From: Erysipelotrichaceae bacterium
GTDB lineage: Bacteria > Bacillota_I > Bacilli_A > Erysipelotrichales > Erysipelotrichaceae
Reading direction: 5' to 3'
Length of the DNA: 64,000 bases
Assembly: GCA_013334325.1 (NCBI GenBank)
Contig: JAAXXT010000009.1
Span: 1 to 64,000, forward strand
Shown here: positions 35,358 through 44,860 of the stretch, one piece after another
Layout of the letters: each line of letters starts with the position of its first letter
Numbering within the stretch: position 1 is the first letter of the stretch
Translations under genes and position numbers: made by a program
Notes under the pieces: generated by a model
Databases searched by the model: none
Seen by the model: only the letters and a program-made list of their open reading frames with translations
What the model was told of the DNA's origin: nothing

Positions 35358-35624
35358 TTACTTAATGACCTTTTGGGTTCTGAGAACGTCTTCGATGGTT
35401 TTGATCGCATCTTGTTCGTCATCGCCTTCACATGAAATCGTAACTTCTGATTGGGTTGGGATGCCTAATGACATAACGCCCATAATGGATTTCATATTCA
35501 CGGAACGACCTTTAAAGGCAACCTTAACGTCACATTTAAAGCGGCTTGCAGCGCTCACAGCCACGGTGGCTGGACGAGCATGCAATCCAACTGGATCGAC
35601 AACCAACACTGTAATTTGTTTCAT
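35358..35624 (-). CDS. ptsH: HPr phosphocarrier protein
   Basis: An 88-residue HPr. GLHARPA holds the EI-phosphorylated His15, and NMKSIMGVMSLG holds Ser46, the HprK target that makes HPr a CcpA co-repressor in Gram-positives. AGGAGG precedes the ATG and a good promoter lies upstream. ptsI, its usual partner, is not next to it; instead the glycogen genes follow. This HPr would energise the PTS at the left edge and inform the cre sites in this window. Confidence 0.97.
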   Translation of the reverse strand: MKQITVLVVDPVGLHARPATVAVSAASRFKCDVKVAFKGRSVNMKSIMGVMSLGIPTQSEVTISCEGDDEQDAIKTIEDVLRTQKVIK

Positions 35625-35651
35625 AACGTAATTCCTCCTGCTCTTGGCTTA

Positions 35652-35680
35652 ATTGTATCTTATAATCCTTTGCTTTACAA
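35652..35680 (-). promoter_or_regulatory. Promoter of ptsH
   Basis: TTGTAA, 17 nt, TACAAT on the minus strand, about 30 nt before the ATG. Confidence 0.65.
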
Positions 35681-35689
35681 CAGTAAACT

Positions 35690-36340
35690 TTAAACACTAT
35701 AGGCTGATGTAAGCGATTTCATGATGGATTCTAAAGTCTTTGAGCTAAGTTCATCACAATGGCTCCCAATCAGAGTTTTTGAGTTTAAGCTAATCGCTAG
35801 TTCTATCGTTTTTTTATAGGCTTCAAGATCTTCACATTCAGGGATCTTTCCTTTCCCATGATCGGCTAAATTATCTCCCATAAACAAGATTCCTTCTTGT
35901 GGATAATGAATCATTAAACCATCGCGTGTATGCCCAGGTGCAGGATAAAGCACCAAAGGACCTATTTGAGTTTTAAAGTCGATCAAGGTATCCGCATAGA
36001 CACAGCCTACTTCTCCTTCTTGGATCTCTTTAAAGTAAGCATAGGATCGATCGAAATCTTCTTCTAGTAAGGTATTAAAAGGTTCACAGGCGATGATCTT
36101 TGAGAATGAAGCGCCTTTAGAACCCCATACATGATCAAAATGAGAATGGGTATAAATCAAGATATTAGGCTTCTTAGGATCACAATAAGGCATAAAATCA
36201 GTTATGGCTTTTGAACCTAAGCCACTATCGATATAGACATTCGCTTCATCTAGACAAATCAAAAAGGTATTGATAAACCAGTCTACCCCTTCAGGATGGA
36301 CCCTTCTTTCATACACATGAGAAGCAAGCTCTCTTATCAT
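35690..36340 (-). CDS. Metallo-beta-lactamase-fold hydrolase
   Basis: A 216-residue MBL-superfamily protein. The metal-binding motif THSHFDHVWG is at about residue 79, with further metal ligands in PAPGHTRD and near the C-terminal GSHCDE. The arrangement fits glyoxalase II-like or persulfide dioxygenase-like hydrolases but the substrate is unknown. No Shine-Dalgarno is visible before the ATG; instead TATAAT ends exactly 6 nt upstream, implying a leaderless mRNA. Confidence 0.88.
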   Translation of the reverse strand: MIRELASHVYERRVHPEGVDWFINTFLICLDEANVYIDSGLGSKAITDFMPYCDPKKPNILIYTHSHFDHVWGSKGASFSKIIACEPFNTLLEEDFDRSYAYFKEIQEGEVGCVYADTLIDFKTQIGPLVLYPAPGHTRDGLMIHYPQEGILFMGDNLADHGKGKIPECEDLEAYKKTIELAISLNSKTLIGSHCDELSSKTLESIMKSLTSAYSV

Positions 36341-36346
36341 AGTCTC

Positions 36347-36352
36347 ATTATA
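36347..36352 (-). promoter_or_regulatory. -10 box for leaderless MBL gene
   Basis: TATAAT on the minus strand, 6 nt before the ATG at 36340, so transcription would start at or next to the start codon. No -35 match; upstream lies the rlmH terminator. Confidence 0.4.
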
Positions 36353-36379
36353 AAATAAAAATGACGCTTTGCGTCATTT
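36350..36379 (-). terminator. Terminator of walJ-htrA-rlmH operon
   Basis: AAATGACGC-AAA-GCGTCATTT followed by TTATTTTAT on the minus strand, overlapping the rlmH stop. Confidence 0.85.
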
Positions 36380-36844
36380 ATGATAAGTCTGATTTGATAA
36401 GATCTTAAAGCTTCGATAGATCTGTTCTAAGACAAGCACTCTTACGAGCCCATGAGGGAAGGTATTATCTGAGAGCTTCCAAATAAAATCTGCTCTTTCT
36501 CTAAGTTCATCGTTGACCCCTAAAGAACCTCCAATCACAAAGACTACATTCTTTACGGAGCGATTAAAATTGGTTTGGATCAATAAGGCAAGCTTCTCTG
36601 AACTGATCAAGACCCCTTTTAGATCCAGTAAGATCACCCCATCATCTGAGCCTATAGTCGATAAGATCGCTTTGGATTCTTTATCGATGGCTTTTAGATT
36701 AAGTGACTCACTCTCTGTATTAGGCTCATCAGGAAGCTCAATAAGAGAAAGCTTATGAAAGGGCTGTATTCGTTGAGAGTAATCCTCAACCAGACTGACA
36801 AGTGCTTTTTCTTTAAGTTTCCCAACACAGATCAGTTTGATCAT
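36374..36844 (-). CDS. rlmH: 23S rRNA pseudouridine-1915 N3-methyltransferase
   Basis: A 156-residue SPOUT-fold methyltransferase that modifies pseudouridine 1915 in helix 69 of 23S rRNA on 70S ribosomes. FVIGGSLG forms part of the AdoMet-binding knot, and the C-terminal LVRVLVLEQIYRSFKI..YHK is diagnostic. Overlaps htrA by ATGA; the walJ-htrA-rlmH order is conserved in Bacillota. Confidence 0.97.
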   Translation of the reverse strand: MIKLICVGKLKEKALVSLVEDYSQRIQPFHKLSLIELPDEPNTESESLNLKAIDKESKAILSTIGSDDGVILLDLKGVLISSEKLALLIQTNFNRSVKNVVFVIGGSLGVNDELRERADFIWKLSDNTFPHGLVRVLVLEQIYRSFKILSNQTYHK

Positions 36845-37926
36845 TCAAGTTTGGCACTGGTGGTATACGAAGTAGTGCCTCTAACGTAAGTCACTTCAAC
36901 GGTATCCCCAACGGCTTTCCCATAAAGCAATCTTCTAAATTGTTTAAATGAAGTCACAGTGGTCCCATCGAAGATCGTAATTACATCTTTCGCTTTGAGT
37001 CCTGCTTTGGCTGCAGGTGATCCTGCTTGGACACCTGTGATCATGATACCTTTATCCAGATCCAATTGGATCCCATAAAAACTCTTTTGAGCGGAAGGCA
37101 TCGTATCGATACTGACCGCAGATACGCCCAATAATGGACGAATGACTTTCCCGTTGGCCATCAATTGTTCAATGATCGGAATGATCTCATTGACTGGGAT
37201 CGCAAACCCCATACCTTCAACACTGCTATCGGCGATCTTCATCGAGGTGATCCCAATAAGTTCTCCTGCCATATTGATGAGAGGTCCTCCTGAGTTGCCT
37301 GGATTGATCGCTGCGTCTGTTTGAAGTACGATAGAATCCCAATCATCTGTCCCATCCCCATCGATATCGACAGGAACGACTCGATCTGTCCCTGAGATGA
37401 TGCCCATGGTGACTGATCCTGAGAATTCAAAACCTAAAGGACTCCCTATCGCTAAGACGGTCTCTCCTGCTTTAACCAAGGAAGAATCTCCTAAATCAAA
37501 GGTCTTGACTGTAAAATCGACTGGGACTTTTAAAAGAGCCAAGTCGGTGAATTTATCAGATCCTACAACGATCGCATCTACTTCTTCTCCGTTGACGAAA
37601 GTCACGGTCACATTGGTTGCCCCATCGATGACGTGATTGTTGGTGATGATGTAGACATTGCCTTCTAGAGATAGATAGATGGCACCACTACCGGTTGAGA
37701 CGAGCTCTGTTTGGTAGTAATTGGATACCCCTACGACTTTAGAAAGGTTATCGGCAACGACTTTGGTAATATTAGTCGTAAATTCAGTATCGACCTCACG
37801 AATGATTTTAACTTCACCCGTAAGTTCCAAAGTATCTAAAAGATTTTTTACTCCGACATACTCAAAAGTAAGTACAGTGTTCCAAATCAATAAGACACCG
37901 ATAATCAAGGTCGCATATTTCTTCAT
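36841..37926 (-). CDS. htrA: HtrA/DegP-like membrane serine protease
   Basis: A 361-residue surface quality-control protease with an N-terminal signal anchor (residues about 4-24), a trypsin-like domain with catalytic His (ITNNHVIDG), Asp (DLALLKV) and Ser (NPGNSGGPL), and one C-terminal PDZ domain (about residues 265-355). It overlaps walJ and rlmH by 4 nt each, forming a coupled set. An insertion of acidic residues, DIDGDGTDDWDS, precedes the catalytic serine and resembles a calcium loop. Confidence 0.95.
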   Translation of the reverse strand: MKKYATLIIGVLLIWNTVLTFEYVGVKNLLDTLELTGEVKIIREVDTEFTTNITKVVADNLSKVVGVSNYYQTELVSTGSGAIYLSLEGNVYIITNNHVIDGATNVTVTFVNGEEVDAIVVGSDKFTDLALLKVPVDFTVKTFDLGDSSLVKAGETVLAIGSPLGFEFSGSVTMGIISGTDRVVPVDIDGDGTDDWDSIVLQTDAAINPGNSGGPLINMAGELIGITSMKIADSSVEGMGFAIPVNEIIPIIEQLMANGKVIRPLLGVSAVSIDTMPSAQKSFYGIQLDLDKGIMITGVQAGSPAAKAGLKAKDVITIFDGTTVTSFKQFRRLLYGKAVGDTVEVTYVRGTTSYTTSAKLE

Positions 37927-38672
37927 AAGGTTCCTCCTGAGACAGGTTCATTCTGTTTCGCACAATCCAAAGTAATGTCTGGATTAAGCTTGATCTGATG
38001 GGCTTCAAAAGTTTCGACTAAGGTCTGTAAGGCATGTCTCTCTGTATTGGCCTCACTGGATAAATGAGCCAAGTGGATAGACTTCGTATTAATACCTACC
38101 AATTGTGCCAGATAAGCAGCACTGTCTTCATTACTGAGATGACCACTATCCGATAAGATCCTAGATTTAACAGGATAAGGCCGTTGTGTCTGCATCAGTA
38201 ATTCCACATCGTGATTGCTTTCAAAGATATAATAATCTGCATTGCTTAAGTAGATGAAATCCGTTTCTCTTAGATATCCTGTGTCTGTAATATAAACCAA
38301 AGAAGTCTCATGATGTCTAAAGACATAGCCGAAGGTCTCTTCAGCGTCATGGGACAATGGTAAAGGCAGGATCTCTAGATCACCTATGGTGATCCACTCA
38401 TAAGGCACCAAAACCATCGTATCCTCTCGATCTCTTAATCGATGAGGCGCAAAGACGGGTTGATCCTTAAACAGTTTCAACTGACTCACATGATCGATAT
38501 GGCTATGGGTTATCACTACCGCATCAATCTCATGATAGTGTACGCCACAATTATGGAGGGATTGTGTCAAATAGCGTTTTGTATGACCACAATCTAAAAG
38601 AATTTTCGTTGTTTTGGTTTCGATGAGTGTACTGTTGCCTCTTGAACCACTACATAAAACAGTGTATTTCAT
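37923..38672 (-). CDS. walJ: WalJ/YycJ-type MBL-fold hydrolase
   Basis: A 249-residue metallo-beta-lactamase-fold protein of the YycJ/VicX family, a proposed nuclease tied to cell-wall/cell-division coordination. The N-terminus SGSRGNSTLIE and metal motif ITHSHIDHV are diagnostic. The start is the ATG at 38672, sharing one nucleotide with the TGA of the upstream M23 gene (TGATG); the ORF track's two extra codons use a TTG. In Bacillus it follows walRKHI; here those genes are absent. Confidence 0.92.
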   Translation of the reverse strand: MKYTVLCSGSRGNSTLIETKTTKILLDCGHTKRYLTQSLHNCGVHYHEIDAVVITHSHIDHVSQLKLFKDQPVFAPHRLRDREDTMVLVPYEWITIGDLEILPLPLSHDAEETFGYVFRHHETSLVYITDTGYLRETDFIYLSNADYYIFESNHDVELLMQTQRPYPVKSRILSDSGHLSNEDSAAYLAQLVGINTKSIHLAHLSSEANTERHALQTLVETFEAHQIKLNPDITLDCAKQNEPVSGGTL

Positions 38673-40174
38673 CAGCAATATAAATATCTACAAGGGTTCA
38701 TCCAAACCCCATTGACCATGACCCCAAAGTGTAGATGAGGTCCTGTAGCATTCCCAGTTTGACCAATGGTTCCAATAACTTCCCCTTTATTGACGACGAT
38801 GCCTTCTACGACCCAGCTTCTTGAACGCATGTGGGCATAATAAGTAATCATCCCATTATTATGATTGATTTTTACATAATATCCAGCGTAAATATTGTAT
38901 CCAACTTCCATAACACGTCCACGATCAGCGGCATAAATAGAGCCCGCATTGGTTGTGGTATATTTCATATCTAAACCTTGATGCCATTGTCTACCATCGT
39001 AGTAACAGTGGAAATGACAAGTCAAATACCTAGGATAACCTATAGGCCAACGTAAGGTTCCTGATCCAATATGAGGGATAATCTTAGTGCCTATTAATAC
39101 GACTTCTCGAATAGGTTGCTTGGTAATGACAGATGAGCTCTCATTACTATCAATCAAGATCCCATTGACATACTTTTCAACATACTTGACATTCTTATAG
39201 CCCACTTTATCATGGGTCTTTATGACAGATAGACCTTCTCTTATGGATGCATCTTTTACGTATAGTGTGGTTTCAGGATAAACGATTTCTTTTGCGAAAC
39301 GTTCTTTGGTTACGACAACGCTTAATGGAGAATCAAAATAGCTTACATTTAAAATGGTCCCAGGTACCAAGATCTGATTTTCCGATTTTATGATCTCACT
39401 ATTGACACTAAGGAGCTGTTGAGCTGTCATTCCTGAAAGATAAGCAATATATTCTAAAGTATCGTAAGTCTTGACCGTATAGGTCTTTAAGGCTTCCGTG
39501 TAACCATAACTTAAGAAATACATAATTTCTGCTTTTGTCTTCAAGATCTCAGAAACTGAAGCCATGGCTGCGGAATATTCCGCTGTTTCTATGACATTGA
39601 TACCGATTTCACGTGTCCCATAAGTTGTAAGTTCTGCAGGCATTTGTTTCTTCTTTAAAAGCTCATACGCATCTAATGAGATGAAGTTTAAAAGGAACTG
39701 TTCTTTAGCTGTCTCAAAATCATTCGTATTCTTAACGTAAATGAGGGCTCCATTAGAGAATTTTATCTTATAGACCTGAACTGAGAATAAAGTATTTTCT
39801 TTTAAATAGTCAAAAATTTGAGTATCCGCATTTTCATAAAAGATGTAACTTTCTTCACTGGTGATAAAGATATCTTCGCCTAGACCAAGCTTTGTCTCAG
39901 GGAAATCAACTTGATACGTCTCTTCATATGCACTCTGTAAGAAAGCATCTAGATCTTCCTGACTGGTCAAAACCCCAATCAATTGATTCTTATGATAGAT
40001 CTTTTTGATCATATGAGGTTGAACATCGACAGCCATGACAGGCTGTTCAACGAGACTAGTTTCTTTGATGTTGATCTTTGTGATTAGGCTTTGGCCTGAT
40101 CCAAAAGTATCCGCTGCGATCATCAATAAGAAGCTCATGACAATCGCAAATAAGATCGTTAAGATTTTCTTCAT
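38672..40174 (-). CDS. M23 endopeptidase with LysM and G5 domains
   Basis: A 500-residue exported peptidoglycan hydrolase. It has an N-terminal signal/anchor helix (about residues 4-20), a long unassigned region, a LysM domain near 230-275 (TYTVKTYDTLEYIAYLSGM), a G5 domain near 280-360, and a C-terminal M23 domain with zinc ligands in HQGLDM and HLHFG. Such enzymes cleave peptide cross-bridges of the wall. It starts directly after the dnaB stop codon (TAG then ATG) and overlaps walJ, taking the place of walRKHI. Confidence 0.92.
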   Translation of the reverse strand: MKKILTILFAIVMSFLLMIAADTFGSGQSLITKINIKETSLVEQPVMAVDVQPHMIKKIYHKNQLIGVLTSQEDLDAFLQSAYEETYQVDFPETKLGLGEDIFITSEESYIFYENADTQIFDYLKENTLFSVQVYKIKFSNGALIYVKNTNDFETAKEQFLLNFISLDAYELLKKKQMPAELTTYGTREIGINVIETAEYSAAMASVSEILKTKAEIMYFLSYGYTEALKTYTVKTYDTLEYIAYLSGMTAQQLLSVNSEIIKSENQILVPGTILNVSYFDSPLSVVVTKERFAKEIVYPETTLYVKDASIREGLSVIKTHDKVGYKNVKYVEKYVNGILIDSNESSSVITKQPIREVVLIGTKIIPHIGSGTLRWPIGYPRYLTCHFHCYYDGRQWHQGLDMKYTTTNAGSIYAADRGRVMEVGYNIYAGYYVKINHNNGMITYYAHMRSRSWVVEGIVVNKGEVIGTIGQTGNATGPHLHFGVMVNGVWMNPCRYLYC

Positions 40175-41533
40175 CTATTCACCTTGTCCTTGGGCAGATT
40201 CAGAGATGTTATAGAAGGCATTGATGTTACGTTCAAAAGCTAAGTTTATGCTTCCTGTTGCCCCATTACGATGTTTAGAGATCAAGACTTCTGTGACTTC
40301 AGTTGTTTTTTCTTCTTCTTCACGTTTATAGTAGGATTCACGATATAGGAAAAGTACGATATCCGCATCTTGTTCCAAAGATCCTGATTCTCTTAGATCT
40401 GATAATTGAGGTTTATTCCCAGCTCTTTGTTCAACCATACGAGACAATTGAGACAGCGCCAAGACAGGGGTCTCTAGCTCTCTGGCTAAAGCTTTTAAAG
40501 CACGTGAGATCTCCGATACTTCTTGTTGACGATTGTCTGAGGATCCTTTTCCACTACCTGAGATCAATTGAATATAATCGATAACGATCAGACTTAAAGG
40601 ATGCTCAGCTTGAAGCTTTCTACATTTAGAGAATATTTCTGCGACTCTGATCGATGGTGAATCATCGATATAGATCTTAGTGTTTTTTAGATCAGCTGCA
40701 GCTTCGTTTAAGGCATTCCATTGTTGATTAGATTTAAATTGACCTGTTCTTAGTTCAGATCCATTGATTCTGGATTTAACTGAAAGCATACGTGTGATCA
40801 ACTGTTCAGCAGGCATTTCTAAAGAGAATAATGCGACTGCTTTATCGGTGATCTGGGCCGCATTTAAAGCTACGTTCAACGCAAAAGCTGTCTTACCCAT
40901 AGAAGGACGAGCCGCTAATAAGATAAGGTCTCCTTTTTGAAAACCATTGGTGATACGATCCAATCGACGATAACCTGATGAGGTCCCTGTAATATTGGAA
41001 TGTTGTTCACTCATTTTTTGAATGTTTTCTAAGACATGACCTACAACTTCTTTCGCATCTCTAAATTCACTCGTACGACGAGTTCTTGTTACGTTTAGGA
41101 TCTGTTTTTCAGCTCTATCCATAACTTCATCGATGTCTGCTTCCGCATTAAACCCTTCTTCAGCAATGAGCTGAGAAGTGGTGATCAAGTTTCTTAAGTA
41201 GGCTTTATTTTGGATCAATTCGACATAGTACTTCGTATTGGCTCCTGATACGGAAGTATCAGATAGTTCCATGATCATATTGACTCCACCTACTGCAGTT
41301 AGCACCTTAAGATCATTACATCTTGAGATCAAACTTACAGAGTCGATGGGTTTGCCTTCTTCTTGCATAGACATCATGACTTGAAATAAACGCTTATGGG
41401 CTTCCGCGAAAAAATCCTCTGCTTTAAGTCCCATTTCAATGACAGTACTTACAGCACTAGGATAAACCATCATACTGGACAGTAAAGCTTGTTCAGCTTC
41501 TAGACTGCTGGGCAGTTGACGTTTGAGGGTCAT
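40175..41533 (-). CDS. dnaB: Replicative DNA helicase
   Basis: A 452-residue hexameric DnaB helicase (DnaC in Bacillus nomenclature). N-terminal primase-interacting domain (residues 1-120), RecA-like motor with Walker A ARPSMGKTAFA and Walker B LIVIDYIQLI. Two nucleotides separate it from rplI. No intein or insertion is visible. Confidence 0.98.
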   Translation of the reverse strand: MTLKRQLPSSLEAEQALLSSMMVYPSAVSTVIEMGLKAEDFFAEAHKRLFQVMMSMQEEGKPIDSVSLISRCNDLKVLTAVGGVNMIMELSDTSVSGANTKYYVELIQNKAYLRNLITTSQLIAEEGFNAEADIDEVMDRAEKQILNVTRTRRTSEFRDAKEVVGHVLENIQKMSEQHSNITGTSSGYRRLDRITNGFQKGDLILLAARPSMGKTAFALNVALNAAQITDKAVALFSLEMPAEQLITRMLSVKSRINGSELRTGQFKSNQQWNALNEAAADLKNTKIYIDDSPSIRVAEIFSKCRKLQAEHPLSLIVIDYIQLISGSGKGSSDNRQQEVSEISRALKALARELETPVLALSQLSRMVEQRAGNKPQLSDLRESGSLEQDADIVLFLYRESYYKREEEEKTTEVTEVLISKHRNGATGSINLAFERNINAFYNISESAQGQGE

Positions 41534-41535
41534 AA

Positions 41536-41982
41536 TTAAACTCCTTTGACTTGAACCTTAAGTTCACCGACAACGGTACGATGAAGATCGATCTTAAGCA
41601 CATACATCCCAACGGCGTTGATGGGATCGCTTTCTTGGATCTTACGTTTATCGATACTTAGCTTATGTTGTTTTAGTAATTCTTCTGCGATCTGTTTAGA
41701 AGCGATCTTCCCAAAGACACGACCTTTATCGCCTGTCTTCAAAGTTAAAACGACGGTTACTTTGGATAACTGTTCTTTTAAGACATTGGCTTCTTCGATG
41801 GCTTTAGATTCATCATCGAGTTTCTTTTGATTCTGTTCTTCTAATATGGCTTGAGATTGAGAAGAAGCTGGTACAGCGAGTTTATTTCTAATTAAGAAAT
41901 TGCGAGCGTATCCATCTGCGACCTCACAGATCTGGCCCTTCTTGCCGACATTTTTTACGTCACTCAAGAGAATGATTTTCAT
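41536..41982 (-). CDS. rplI: 50S ribosomal protein L9
   Basis: 148 residues. The start is the ATG at 41982 (MKIILLSDVKNVGKKG), preceded by GAGGAGG; the longer ORF-track version runs into gdpP out of frame with sense. The N-terminal RNA-binding domain, the charged connecting helix (NQKKLDDESKAIEEAN) and the C-terminal domain are all present. Its start overlaps gdpP by 23 nt. Confidence 0.98.
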   Translation of the reverse strand: MKIILLSDVKNVGKKGQICEVADGYARNFLIRNKLAVPASSQSQAILEEQNQKKLDDESKAIEEANVLKEQLSKVTVVLTLKTGDKGRVFGKIASKQIAEELLKQHKLSIDKRKIQESDPINAVGMYVLKIDLHRTVVGELKVQVKGV

Positions 41983-43939
41983 TGTTTTTATCCTCCTCAT
42001 CCACGTTTTGTTGAAGGATCGCTTGTAATTCAGCGAGGACTTCATTGACTGTGGTATTTGATCTTTGTAGACCGGCAGCTGTATAGTGGCCACCGCCATT
42101 CATCTTTTCCATTATAACATGGACGTTAACATTTCCATTAGATCTGGCTGATACTGCCACCTGATCATTGTCATCCATAGCAACCACAAAGGAAGCTTCG
42201 ACCCCTTTTATCCCAAGCATCATATCAGCCGTTTGAGACATGACCGATCGAGAGATCTTTTCGTTAGGTAAAGAGGTGATCGCCATAGAATGGGAATTGA
42301 TCGAGATGTTGTTATAGAGCTTAGCTTTGATCTCAAAGGTCTGATAATCATCTTTTAAGAATTCATCAGCTTTTAAAGGATCAGCTCCGTATTGTTTCAA
42401 TAGCGAAGCGACCTCAAAGGTACGACTTCCTGTTCTATTTCTAAAGCGATTCGTATCGATCATGATCCCAGTTAGAATCATGGTTGCTTCTTCTTTGGTC
42501 AATTCAAAATGCTTAGGTTGATAAGGAATCAGTTCTGTGATCAATTCACAGCACGATGAAGCTGCTGTTTCGGTATACACCATCATAGGATCAAAGGTAA
42601 AGTCTTGATTGCGTCGATGATGATCGATAACGACCACTCGTTTAGATTTCGTGATCAACGAAGGTATGCTTGATTGACTGGCATTATGATGATCCAACAT
42701 GACCACCAAGGACTTCGATTTAAGCACACGTGTGATTTCAGTCTCATCCATAAAGACGTTGGTCTTATCCAGTTCTTCTTTGTATTCTAGATAAGCAAGA
42801 TTCAGTTTCTCTTCTATGCCACCAGCTAATACGATATAGGCATCTTTCCCATTACTACGGGCAATATTACACATCCCAATCGCAGAACCCATACAATCAA
42901 AATCCATCTCTTTATGACCAACTAAGATCACATTATCAGATTTATGGATCAAATCTTTTAAGGTCTGAGCGATGATACGAGCTCTTACTTTACTTCGTTT
43001 TTCTTGAGCTTGAGAACTTCCGCCTAAGTATTCAACTTCTTGATCATAGGCTTTGATGGCGATTTGATCGCCCCCTCTACTTTGAGCGAGTTCTAATGCG
43101 TTGAGTGCCATTTCATCCAACATCTGGACATCACTAGAGCCTTTCCCAAATCCTATAGATAAGGTAATGGCGACATCTAGTTTAGCCGATTCTTCATGAA
43201 TGACTTTCATAATGGAGAAATTATCAGCGATGATCTGTTCAAATAATTGTTGAGTCATGACCAACATCAAACGATTGGTTCTTAGTCTTCTCACCAAGAC
43301 ACCTTGAGCTCTTGCCCATTCGATGATCCTTTGACGGATATTGGTATCGATTTGACCTGTTGTCTTATCATCTGAATACAAGGCTGTTTCTTCATAGTTG
43401 TCCAAATGGACATAACCGATGACCATCTGTTGATTGGTAGTCAGTTCTTTTAGATTATAAAGATCAGTGATGTCTCTAAAGAATAAGGTTTGGCCTTCTT
43501 CTTTCTTTAAGACTTCATAGGTATATTGATCTAATGTCACAGTAACTAAGTCAGCTTCTGAATTAAACAATTGTTGAGTTTCAGGCATCCAACTACTGAT
43601 CTGTTTACCTACGATATGTTCAAAGCGAGATTGAAGGAAATCATTGGCCCAGGTCACATTCAAATTACTGTCATAAGTCAAGATCCCAATATTCCCAAAC
43701 ATAAACGCTTGAGATGCTTCTTCACCGATGATCTGTGATAAAGCAAGATTACGTTTAACTTGAGCAGATTCCACGAAATCAAAAACCCCAATCAATAAAA
43801 CCATATTGATAGCAGCTAAAACCATATCCAACCAATTGATGGATTGTTTCATAAGGTAATGAACCACAAACAAGATCACTGCTTCAATAAGTAAGACCTT
43901 GAATATGTTTGATTTTAGTTTATTCAGTGGGTTTTGCAT
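41960..43939 (-). CDS. gdpP: Cyclic-di-AMP phosphodiesterase
   Basis: A 659-residue membrane protein degrading c-di-AMP. Two N-terminal helices (about residues 10-55), a PAS-like domain, a degenerate GGDEF domain, then DHH and DHHA1 catalytic domains with MDFDCMGSA, LDHHNAS, IDHHRR and GGGHYTAAG. Conserved neighbour of yybS and rplI. It controls osmotic and wall homeostasis in Bacillota. Confidence 0.96.
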   Translation of the reverse strand: MQNPLNKLKSNIFKVLLIEAVILFVVHYLMKQSINWLDMVLAAINMVLLIGVFDFVESAQVKRNLALSQIIGEEASQAFMFGNIGILTYDSNLNVTWANDFLQSRFEHIVGKQISSWMPETQQLFNSEADLVTVTLDQYTYEVLKKEEGQTLFFRDITDLYNLKELTTNQQMVIGYVHLDNYEETALYSDDKTTGQIDTNIRQRIIEWARAQGVLVRRLRTNRLMLVMTQQLFEQIIADNFSIMKVIHEESAKLDVAITLSIGFGKGSSDVQMLDEMALNALELAQSRGGDQIAIKAYDQEVEYLGGSSQAQEKRSKVRARIIAQTLKDLIHKSDNVILVGHKEMDFDCMGSAIGMCNIARSNGKDAYIVLAGGIEEKLNLAYLEYKEELDKTNVFMDETEITRVLKSKSLVVMLDHHNASQSSIPSLITKSKRVVVIDHHRRNQDFTFDPMMVYTETAASSCCELITELIPYQPKHFELTKEEATMILTGIMIDTNRFRNRTGSRTFEVASLLKQYGADPLKADEFLKDDYQTFEIKAKLYNNISINSHSMAITSLPNEKISRSVMSQTADMMLGIKGVEASFVVAMDDNDQVAVSARSNGNVNVHVIMEKMNGGGHYTAAGLQRSNTTVNEVLAELQAILQQNVDEEDKNNENHSLE

Positions 43940-44828
43940 AAGTATATAATACTCTTTTTCTTAGGTCAGTAAAACTGTCAAACAAACCTATGGATACACC
44001 AATAACTGGCAACCTCAAAAATATCAAAAGTGCGAGGATAGTTAACCATGGTTTTTTAGCCAATTTAGCCACCATCAACACAACGATATAGGCATCTATT
44101 GAAAAAATCAAAAGCGAGAATACCCCGAAATTAGTAAGGATGATCTGTAAGGTCACATCATCTGTATAACCCATCAACAAATTACTAAATAGACCCAAAG
44201 ATAATATAGCTGCTAATTTTTTAGGTAATATGATTTGCGATAAAGGTTTCATTGAACGAGTTTTCAATTTTAATCGTCCCAATAATAAAATGGAAAGCAT
44301 ATGCGTTACCAAAGCTTGACCAACAGCCGCCACCAACATCAACATTGGATAAATCGACATGATTAAGGTCTTAATATTAGATGGTAAATCTTTGATTCCT
44401 AATTCACTGAGAAAGGCCAACATCACATCGACTTCTTTCACAAGATCAAATCCAACCAGTTTTGCGATCACGACCATTTCAAAAAAGTAACTGATCGCTG
44501 TCAATAACGTTGTCCAACTCAATAGCCATCCATTATCTTTATCTTTATAGATCCCATATCCATAAACAAGTCCAACAACGACCGCGGTCATCATATAAAA
44601 TAAGCTTACTGGATCCGAAATCATTAGACCCAAGATGATCATCGCTGTACTAAAAAGAAGACCTTGTTTAAATCCATACTTCGCAATGTAAAAAATTGCA
44701 GGTAAAGGCATAATAAAGACAATAAAATCACGAAACAAACTTCCTGTGACTCGATTAGCGATAAGCATTACACCGACAAACGCTAATAACATAGCGCCTT
44801 CGGTAACGGTTCTAACTTGTTTTTTCAT
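43920..44828 (-). CDS. yybS: DUF2232 membrane protein (YybS)
   Basis: A 302-residue protein with about eight membrane segments of the DUF2232/YybS family, regularly found between rpsR and gdpP. The function is not established. It ends 20 nt into gdpP. A hairpin upstream contains its GGAG ribosome binding site in the 3' arm, so translation may be restrained. Confidence 0.88.
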   Translation of the reverse strand: MKKQVRTVTEGAMLLAFVGVMLIANRVTGSLFRDFIVFIMPLPAIFYIAKYGFKQGLLFSTAMIILGLMISDPVSLFYMMTAVVVGLVYGYGIYKDKDNGWLLSWTTLLTAISYFFEMVVIAKLVGFDLVKEVDVMLAFLSELGIKDLPSNIKTLIMSIYPMLMLVAAVGQALVTHMLSILLLGRLKLKTRSMKPLSQIILPKKLAAILSLGLFSNLLMGYTDDVTLQIILTNFGVFSLLIFSIDAYIVVLMVAKLAKKPWLTILALLIFLRLPVIGVSIGLFDSFTDLRKRVLYTYAKPTE

Positions 44829-44836
44829 GTAAAGTA

Positions 44837-44860
44837 AAGCTCCACCTTGCGATGGAGCTT
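44837..44860 (-). promoter_or_regulatory. Hairpin sequestering yybS ribosome binding site
   Basis: AAGCTCCA-N8-TGGAGCTT between rpsR and yybS. The T-run after it is poor (TACTTT), while the 3' arm holds GGAG about 10 nt before the yybS ATG. It may act as a translational brake or a leaky terminator. Confidence 0.5.

Noticed and set aside
41983-42099. N-terminal extension of L9 in the ORF track.
   Set aside because: The extension is gdpP sequence read in another frame; the canonical L9 start MKIILL has a strong SD.
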